From: Halorussus ruber
GTDB taxonomy: Archaea > Halobacteriota > Halobacteria > Halobacteriales > Haladaptataceae
Direction: 5' to 3'
DNA length: 64,000 bases
Assembly (NCBI RefSeq): GCF_004765785.1
Contig: NZ_SBIT01000015.1
Span: 62,001-126,000 of the forward strand
Shown: positions 59,268 to 64,000 of the stretch, one piece after another
Layout of the letters: each line of letters opens with the position of its first letter
Numbering within the stretch: the stretch's first letter is position 1
Notes under the pieces: generated by a model
Database searches by the model: none
The model's input: the letters and a program-made list of their open reading frames with translations, nothing else
What the model was told of the DNA's origin: nothing
Program-made: the position numbers and the translations under genes

Positions 59268-60656
59268 TCAGACGAATGGAGGCGTCGCACTCGGTGCGGA
59301 CACTATCCAGAGGCTCGTCATGGTGTACAGCACCATCACGACCACGAAGGGGTACTGGCTCCGGACCGCCTGCAAGCGACCCGGGAACACGTCGTAGGCG
59401 CTGGCGTGGGCGACCCAGACCGCGAGCAGGTGGCCCAGCAGGACGAACGCGACCGCGAGCATCCCGAACCACCCCGGCAGGACGACGACCGAGGGATTGA
59501 TGGGCGGACTCAACGGGTTCGACAGCGCGGCGACCAGCGCGGGCGACAGCGAGACGAACAGGCCCAGAAAGTGCGCGAGGTGGTAGCCCGCCGCGATGGG
59601 CAGCAGCGACGGCGCGAATCGCTTTGCGATGGCCTCCGGGGTGAGGTACGTCTCGGCGGTCTTGCGGGAGTATCCGGACGCGAGCCAGTAGGCCCCCAGA
59701 AAGAGGCCGTAGCCCGCGAGCATCGCCAGCGGGTAGAGGAGGACCGCGGGCAGGCCGACGCCGACCAGCCAGTTCGCCGCGTCCGCCCAGAACGGCGTCC
59801 CGACGAAGCCGTCGTAGGTCGTCACCCAGAGAATCGCCACCACGAAGGCGACCTCGTCGCGGCCGTCGGCGAGGCCCGCGTCGGTCAGCGCCGCGCCCGG
59901 CGGTCGGACTGCCAGTCCGTCCTCGCCGCGCTGAATCGGCGCGACCGCGCCGTAGTACCGGAAGAGTCGCGCGACGGGGTCGGCCCGCCCGAACCACGAC
60001 TCGGGACCGAAGACCAGCGCGCCCGCCAGCGTCACCGCAGAGTAGCCGACCACGACCCACGCCAGCAGTCGCGGGTCGTCGGCCAGCGGACTCACGACTT
60101 CGAGCCACACCAGCACGAGGAGGCCGACCACGCTCGGCCACGCGCCGAACTCCTCGGGGTACTTCCGGTCGAGCGAGGGGAGCCACTCGGCGAGCGCGCG
60201 CCACGGGTTCAGCGCGGGCCAGCTGTTGCCGACGAGGTAGACCGTGGCGACGTATCCGGCCCACCAGCCGACCCAGACCGTCAGAATCGCGGCGTTTCGG
60301 AACATCTCCTCGGGGCCGAGGAAGCCGATAGCCACGACGCCAGCCAAGGCAATCACCGAGAGGAGGCGAGTTAGCGTCGTCACCCCGTCGAGGGGCGCGC
60401 TGGCGACGCGCCGCCAGCGATGGACCGCCCGAATGAAGGCTCGGTCGGTGACGAAACTCGCCAGCAGGAAGGAGGCCCCGACGACGCCCCCGCCGGTCAG
60501 CAGGAAAAGCCACGTCGGAACGGAGAGTGACCCCGCGGCCGCGCGGAGGCCGCCGCCGTGAGCGAGCGCCTGTCCCGAGAGGAGCAAGATGCTCGAGGCC
60601 GCGAGCAGCAAGCCCGTGGTCGTAGGCAAGAGCGTCCGGACAGTCGGGCGTCTCAT
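59268..60656 (-). CDS. large polytopic membrane protein (462 aa)
   Basis: About twelve hydrophobic helices follow a signal-like N-terminus (TTTGLLLAASSILLLSGQAL, then AHGGGLRAA). Conserved-looking parts are NSWPALNPWRALAEWLPSLD, TYDGFVGTPFWADAANWLVG, AGYHLAHFLGLFVSLSPALV with His residues, and VAHASAYDVFPGRLQAVRSQ. The architecture resembles proteins that databases label fenitrothion hydrolase-like in actinobacteria, a name with weak experimental support. A link to oxidase biogenesis or copper handling is suggested only by the neighbourhood. It is the first gene of an operon with the zinc-finger protein. Confidence 0.72.
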   Translation of the reverse strand: MRRPTVRTLLPTTTGLLLAASSILLLSGQALAHGGGLRAAAGSLSVPTWLFLLTGGGVVGASFLLASFVTDRAFIRAVHRWRRVASAPLDGVTTLTRLLSVIALAGVVAIGFLGPEEMFRNAAILTVWVGWWAGYVATVYLVGNSWPALNPWRALAEWLPSLDRKYPEEFGAWPSVVGLLVLVWLEVVSPLADDPRLLAWVVVGYSAVTLAGALVFGPESWFGRADPVARLFRYYGAVAPIQRGEDGLAVRPPGAALTDAGLADGRDEVAFVVAILWVTTYDGFVGTPFWADAANWLVGVGLPAVLLYPLAMLAGYGLFLGAYWLASGYSRKTAETYLTPEAIAKRFAPSLLPIAAGYHLAHFLGLFVSLSPALVAALSNPLSPPINPSVVVLPGWFGMLAVAFVLLGHLLAVWVAHASAYDVFPGRLQAVRSQYPFVVVMVLYTMTSLWIVSAPSATPPFV

Positions 60657-60710
60657 CGTCGGAGGTTAGTACGGTCGGGACTTGTCGCTTCCGGAGTCAC
60701 GTCGCCAGCA

Positions 60711-60720
60711 AGGTTTTATA
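60711..60720 (+). promoter_or_regulatory. TATA box and leader hairpin of the 73-aa acidic protein gene
   Basis: GGTTTTATAC is a good TATA box; transcription would start near 60745. The leader contains a hairpin TCCGGGC-GAGCGA-AGCCCGGA (60780-60800), just before the start at 60815. The in-frame ATG-equivalent at 60728 is upstream of the expected message start. Confidence 0.5.
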
Positions 60721-60814
60721 CAATCGTGTGGTACGGGGTGTCGGGGAGATTACCGTGGAACGTCAAGGAACACCGACAGGTCCGGGCGAGCGAAGCCCGG
60801 AACAGGGGAGTAGC

Positions 60815-61036
60815 ATGGGAGCGCCGACCGAATCCGGACAGCGACCCGACGACATCGCCGAGATTGACATCACCGAACCGACGGTGACGTGGCTCGAAGT
60901 GTCCCATCCCCAACAGCCGATTCCCATCGGCGAGAACGACCGGGTACTCGACAGTCACTTCAACGAACAGTACGACGTCTGGGAAGTACTGCTGGTCGCG
61001 CTTCCCGACGAAGAGGAAGAAGAAGACGAAGAGTAG
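60815..61036 (+). CDS. small acidic protein (73 aa)
   Basis: MGAPTESGQRPDDIAEIDIT leads a 73-residue, very acidic protein with a beta-rich centre (VTWLEVSHPQQPIPIGENDR; HFNEQYDVWEVLLVALPDEE) and a C-terminal run of Glu/Asp. No family is recognised. It converges on the MTH865-like gene with no base between the stops. A structured leader suggests possible RNA-level control. Confidence 0.68.
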   Translation: MGAPTESGQRPDDIAEIDITEPTVTWLEVSHPQQPIPIGENDRVLDSHFNEQYDVWEVLLVALPDEEEEEDEE

Positions 61037-61300
61037 TTACAGCATATCCTTCTCTTTCAGCCCTTCGAGGAGGTCGTCCACGAGGGTCTCGACGTCGTCG
61101 TACGGGAAGTCCTGCACGCCCGAGAGTTTGGTCGAAAGCTCCATCGCGGTGAAGCTCACGTCGCCCGCCTCGAAGCGCGTGCCCGGTCCGTCGGGGAGCG
61201 CGGGGACGAGGTCCATCGGGTTGCTCACGGGGTAGTCTGCGCCTTCGAACGCTTCGGTGAACTGCTCGCGGAGTTCGGCCTCGGTTTCTTCGTCTGCCAT
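61037..61300 (-). CDS. MTH865-like family protein (87 aa)
   Basis: An 87-residue EF-hand-like helical protein of the MTH865 type, named for a small Methanothermobacter protein of known fold but unknown role: ELREQFTEAFEGADYPVSNP, MDLVPALPDGPGTRFEAGDV, and DFPYDDVETLVDDLLEGLKE. It is abundant in haloarchaea. The start at 61300 is the only ATG ahead of the conserved part. Confidence 0.82.
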   Translation of the reverse strand: MADEETEAELREQFTEAFEGADYPVSNPMDLVPALPDGPGTRFEAGDVSFTAMELSTKLSGVQDFPYDDVETLVDDLLEGLKEKDML

Positions 61301-61619
61301 GTCAGATGTTGTATCGCGTTGCGGCCAAAAGCGTTCCGGAACAACACAGAACTCGTTGACGGTTTCTTACTCGTCGGTCCCCGACAACCGCCTCACCGCG
61401 CCCAGTATGAGTGGATTACCACACTCGATCCGGGGTTAACCTCCGGTTGAAAGCCCCGTCACGCGGTCTACGGACCCCGACTCGTCAGTTTCGGAAGCGG
61501 AACCGAAAGTCCCTCTAACCGCCAGCAACGAGCGGAGTTGTCCAGAACATAAATCGTAAAGCACCCATTGAAGCGAAACCGCAAAGCTTGTAATATAGTA
61601 ACCTCGCCTTGAAACTGCA
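61301..61619. other. promoter region between MTH865-like and beta-helix genes
   Basis: About 320 bases without a gene. At 61591-61600 TAATATAGTA, 20-29 bases before ATG 61620, is the TATA box of the beta-helix gene (leaderless). The left part should carry the divergent promoter for the MTH865-like gene. Nothing else is seen. Confidence 0.55.
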
Positions 61620-63104
61620 ATGGCACGCGACAAGACGGCACGCGAACACGACGAACGACGAGCAGTAGACCGGCGGTCCTTCTTGGGAGTCGCCGGAGCG
61701 GGGGTCGCCGCCGCACTCGGCGTCGGCTCGGTGGCGAGTCAGACGGCGAACGCGGCGGACTACCGGACAGTTACGGTCCCTGCGGGCGAGACCCGAACCT
61801 TCAGCGTCGGGAGCGGCGAGACGCTCGAAAACCTCCTCATCGACATGACCGCCGACGGCGCGTCGGCCAAGATTTACGCGAACGGCGACGGCTGGACGGT
61901 CCGGAACGTCGCCTTCAAGGGTAATCACCCCGGCGGGCACTACCTGTTCACGCCCGCGGTCTCGGAGGGCGGCACCGCGCTGGTCGAGAACCTCTACATG
62001 GGCGACGGGCAGACCGAGGGCACCGGCAAGGGCGGCATCTGGGTCAACGGTCCCGACCATTACGGCACGCTCAACTTCCGAAACGTCAACATCCAGCATT
62101 TCATCGACAACGGACTGTACGGCACGGACCCCGGCTACGACTACGCCGGAGCGCACGGCGGCGTCGTCAACGTCTACGACAGCTTCTTCAACAGCAACAA
62201 CATCTCGAACATCCGGGTCGGCTCCCGCGACGGCCGGACCTGCCACGTCGAGAACTGCGTGGTCCGCACCGGTTCGACGCGGGCCTGCGACGTCGGCTGT
62301 TCCAGCCCCGGCGCGAAGAACTCCCGCGGCGTCTGGGCGTGGTGGGGTCCGGTCGAAGTCAAGGACTCCGACATCGAGGGTCCCGCCGTTGAGCAGGACA
62401 ACCGCGCAGGCGACCCCACAATTTCCTCGACCAACACTCGCTGGGGGTCGAATGCGAACGCCGACCGCGTCCCCGAAGGCGTCCCCATGACCGCCGAGGA
62501 GGCCGCCTCCGGCACCTCCAGCGCGTCCGGTAGCGACCAGACGACCGAGGAATCCGGGACCGCAGACGCCGAGGGCACGGTCCTCGAACTCGTCGCAGGC
62601 TCGAACACGTCGAGCATCTCCTACGAGTTCACGGTCGAGGGGAGCGTCCAGAAGCGGACGTCCGCGGGCGACGTGGAGTCCGAAAGCAACGACAGCGTGA
62701 CCGACAACGGCGACGGCACGATGACGGTCACGGGCGTCTCGGGCAACGGGTACGGCGATTCGTACCTCGTGAACGGCGACTTCGTCTCGATGAACTTGGA
62801 CGAGAGCAAGTGGACGCTCACCTACGGCGGCGAGCAGGTCAGCGTGGACGACCTCGTCCTGCCGAACAAAATCGTCATCGACGGGACCGACACGCCGCGA
62901 GTGTCCAGCCAGTACGTCGTGGAGTTCAGCGGAAAGGCCCGCAAGAGCGCCGCGCTCGGGTCGATACAGGCCAACGACGAGATTACGGACGGGCAGATTT
63001 CGGGCAACGTCGTCGGCGGTAAGGACGGCTACCGGTACTCGGGCGAAATCACCGGCTTCCGCCTCGACGGTCCCGCGAGGGTTCGCGTCGAGGAAGACTC
63101 CTAA
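61620..63104 (+). CDS. Tat-exported right-handed beta-helix protein with C-terminal adhesion-like domain
   Basis: A 494-residue secreted protein. VDRRSFLGVAGAGVAAALGV is a Tat signal ending near TANAADY. Residues about 50-290 have the irregular short repeats of a parallel beta-helix (WTVRNVAFKGNHPGGHYLF; LNFRNVNIQHFIDNGLYG; NVYDSFFNSNNISNIRVGSR; HVENCVVRTGSTRACDVGCS), as in polysaccharide lyases and surface proteins. A Ser/Thr/Glu linker leads to a beta-sandwich-like domain (SISYEFTVEGSVQKRTSAGD; QYVVEFSGKARKSAALG) with two similar halves. It may bind or cut polysaccharide; no catalytic set is recognised. Confidence 0.82.
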   Translation: MARDKTAREHDERRAVDRRSFLGVAGAGVAAALGVGSVASQTANAADYRTVTVPAGETRTFSVGSGETLENLLIDMTADGASAKIYANGDGWTVRNVAFKGNHPGGHYLFTPAVSEGGTALVENLYMGDGQTEGTGKGGIWVNGPDHYGTLNFRNVNIQHFIDNGLYGTDPGYDYAGAHGGVVNVYDSFFNSNNISNIRVGSRDGRTCHVENCVVRTGSTRACDVGCSSPGAKNSRGVWAWWGPVEVKDSDIEGPAVEQDNRAGDPTISSTNTRWGSNANADRVPEGVPMTAEEAASGTSSASGSDQTTEESGTADAEGTVLELVAGSNTSSISYEFTVEGSVQKRTSAGDVESESNDSVTDNGDGTMTVTGVSGNGYGDSYLVNGDFVSMNLDESKWTLTYGGEQVSVDDLVLPNKIVIDGTDTPRVSSQYVVEFSGKARKSAALGSIQANDEITDGQISGNVVGGKDGYRYSGEITGFRLDGPARVRVEEDS

Positions 63105-63337
63105 TCGGCTTTTTGCGCTCTCGGCCTCTTCTTCGGAACGTCGCGGTTTTCTCGAAACGGTAGCGACAGCACCGACAGCCCGCCCGACTGTTTCGCCCGT
63201 GAGTTTCGTCCGGCAGGGAGCGTTTACCCCGTGGTCAGACGCCACGTACTCTCCGGCGAGGAGTCGGTTGCCGAGGGCTGAACCGGGCGAACGCGGCGTA
63301 GAACAATACTCGCGCCGACGCGACGTGTAGCCGAGAC

Positions 63338-64000
63338 ATGAAGTACCTGTTCTTCACCAACACACCGGCCCACGTCCACCTCTATCGGAACGCGGTCGAG
63401 GAACTGGAGTCCCGCGGCCACGACGCCCTGTTGCTGGCTCGGGACTACGGGTGTACCCTCGACCTGCTGGACTACTACGACCTGCCTCACGTTGTCTACG
63501 GCGAGTTGGCGACCAGCAAGTACTCGCTGGCCCGCCAACTCCCGAGTCACTACTACACCATCGTCCGGAAGACCCGCGAGTACGACCCGGACAAGATTTT
63601 CGGGGTCGGTGCCTACGCCGCCCACGCCGGGGCGGTGACGGACACGCCGGTCGTCCTCATCACCGACTCGGAGAACACCCACCTCGACCACGCCATCTCG
63701 CGGCCCTTCGCCGACGCCTACCTGACGCCCCACACCTTCGACAAGGACCTCGGCGAGAAGCACCACGTCTTCGAGGGATTCAAAGAGTGCGCCTATCTCC
63801 ACCCCGAGGAGTACGAACCTCAATCGGACATTCGAGACCAGTTGGGCGTCGGCGAGGAGGAAGAGTACGCCATCGTCCGCCTCAACGCTTTCGGGTCGCA
63901 CCACGACGTTGGACAGGGCGGATTCACCCCCGAGAAGCGCGAGCAACTCGTCGAGGAACTCTCCGAGGAGGCCGCCGTCTTCGTCTCGGACGAGGGCGGC
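63338..64000 (+). CDS. DUF354-type glycosyltransferase-like protein (partial, 5' end)
   Basis: ATG 63338 opens a frame that runs off the window after 221 codons. It begins MKYLFFTNTPAHVHLYRNAV with a Rossmann-like strand and continues VGAYAAHAGAVTDTPVVLIT with DSENTHLDHAISRPFADAYL and FKECAYLHPEEYEPQ. This matches the DUF354 family of GT-B-fold proteins related to UDP-GlcNAc 2-epimerases and glycosyltransferases, usually found in surface-polysaccharide or N-glycan gene clusters. Such a cluster may continue beyond the window. Confidence 0.85.
   Translation, partial: MKYLFFTNTPAHVHLYRNAVEELESRGHDALLLARDYGCTLDLLDYYDLPHVVYGELATSKYSLARQLPSHYYTIVRKTREYDPDKIFGVGAYAAHAGAVTDTPVVLITDSENTHLDHAISRPFADAYLTPHTFDKDLGEKHHVFEGFKECAYLHPEEYEPQSDIRDQLGVGEEEEYAIVRLNAFGSHHDVGQGGFTPEKREQLVEELSEEAAVFVSDEGG

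Overview
The window is a chromosomal segment of a haloarchaeon (class Halobacteria). It is GC-rich, its proteins are strongly acidic, many exported proteins carry twin-arginine (Tat) signals, promoters are AT-rich TATA-like boxes about 25-35 bases before the start codon (often leaderless), and the gene content is typical of the class: halocyanin, a phosphomevalonate decarboxylase, a halobacterial-type transducer and an aa3-type oxidase. The genus cannot be fixed from sequence alone. No rRNA genes, intact transposase, integrase, cas genes or CRISPR array were seen.

Layout. 1-7.4 kb: the tail of a cysteine-synthase-like PLP enzyme, hypothetical genes, a HAD phosphatase, a Tat-exported two-repeat protein, a CoA-binding protein, a RecA-fold ATPase, and a divergent pair made of an uncharacterised helical protein and a long GGGP-synthase homologue. 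7.4-7.8 kb: tRNA-Arg(TCG) followed by a second copy of its 3' end. 7.8-18.2 kb: chemotaxis transducer, class V aminotransferase, a frameshifted gene, small membrane proteins, an IS200/IS605-derived relic, a type II NADH-dehydrogenase-like flavoprotein, MvaD and endonuclease III. 17.7-24.5 kb: a cytochrome bc-type cluster (halocyanin, Rieske protein, cytochrome b split into b6-like and subunit-IV-like halves) interleaved with six small membrane proteins of unknown function.

24.5-34 kb: a degenerate NAD-kinase homologue, an M28 peptidase, an orphan E1-alpha, cytochrome oxidase subunits III and II, and a CtaA/CtaB fusion for haem biosynthesis. 34-48 kb: an ABC-2 exporter, a TrkA-N/DHH phosphoesterase, a CBS/ParB protein, methylmalonyl-CoA mutase large subunit, a Tat-exported peptidoglycan amidase, acetyl-CoA synthetase, an acyl-CoA ligase and a haloacid-dehalogenase-type hydrolase. 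48.5-54.4 kb: a complete LivJHMGF-type uptake operon ending in a thioredoxin-like gene. 54.8-61.3 kb: a stress protein, cytochrome oxidase subunit I with small membrane partners (including an unlisted 28-residue peptide), a large membrane protein and MTH865-like protein. 61.6-64 kb: an exported beta-helix protein and the start of a DUF354-type glycosyltransferase-like gene.

The respiratory genes form one logical unit spread over about 40 kb: quinol to the b6/Rieske complex, to halocyanin, to the aa3 oxidase, with CtaA/CtaB supplying haem. The carbon genes (Acs, acyl-CoA ligase, methylmalonyl-CoA mutase, Liv importer) suggest growth on acetate, fatty acids and amino acids or amides.

The most unusual content is non-coding. 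At least seven intergenic regions carry members of one structured repeat family: conserved ends, nested stems whose sequences differ between copies but stay complementary, exchangeable hairpin modules (an 8-bp stem with a GYGGTTT loop, sometimes inverted) and degenerate 26-29-nt arrays upstream. Two long members flank the DHH gene as direct repeats. This is the best candidate here for an undescribed element.
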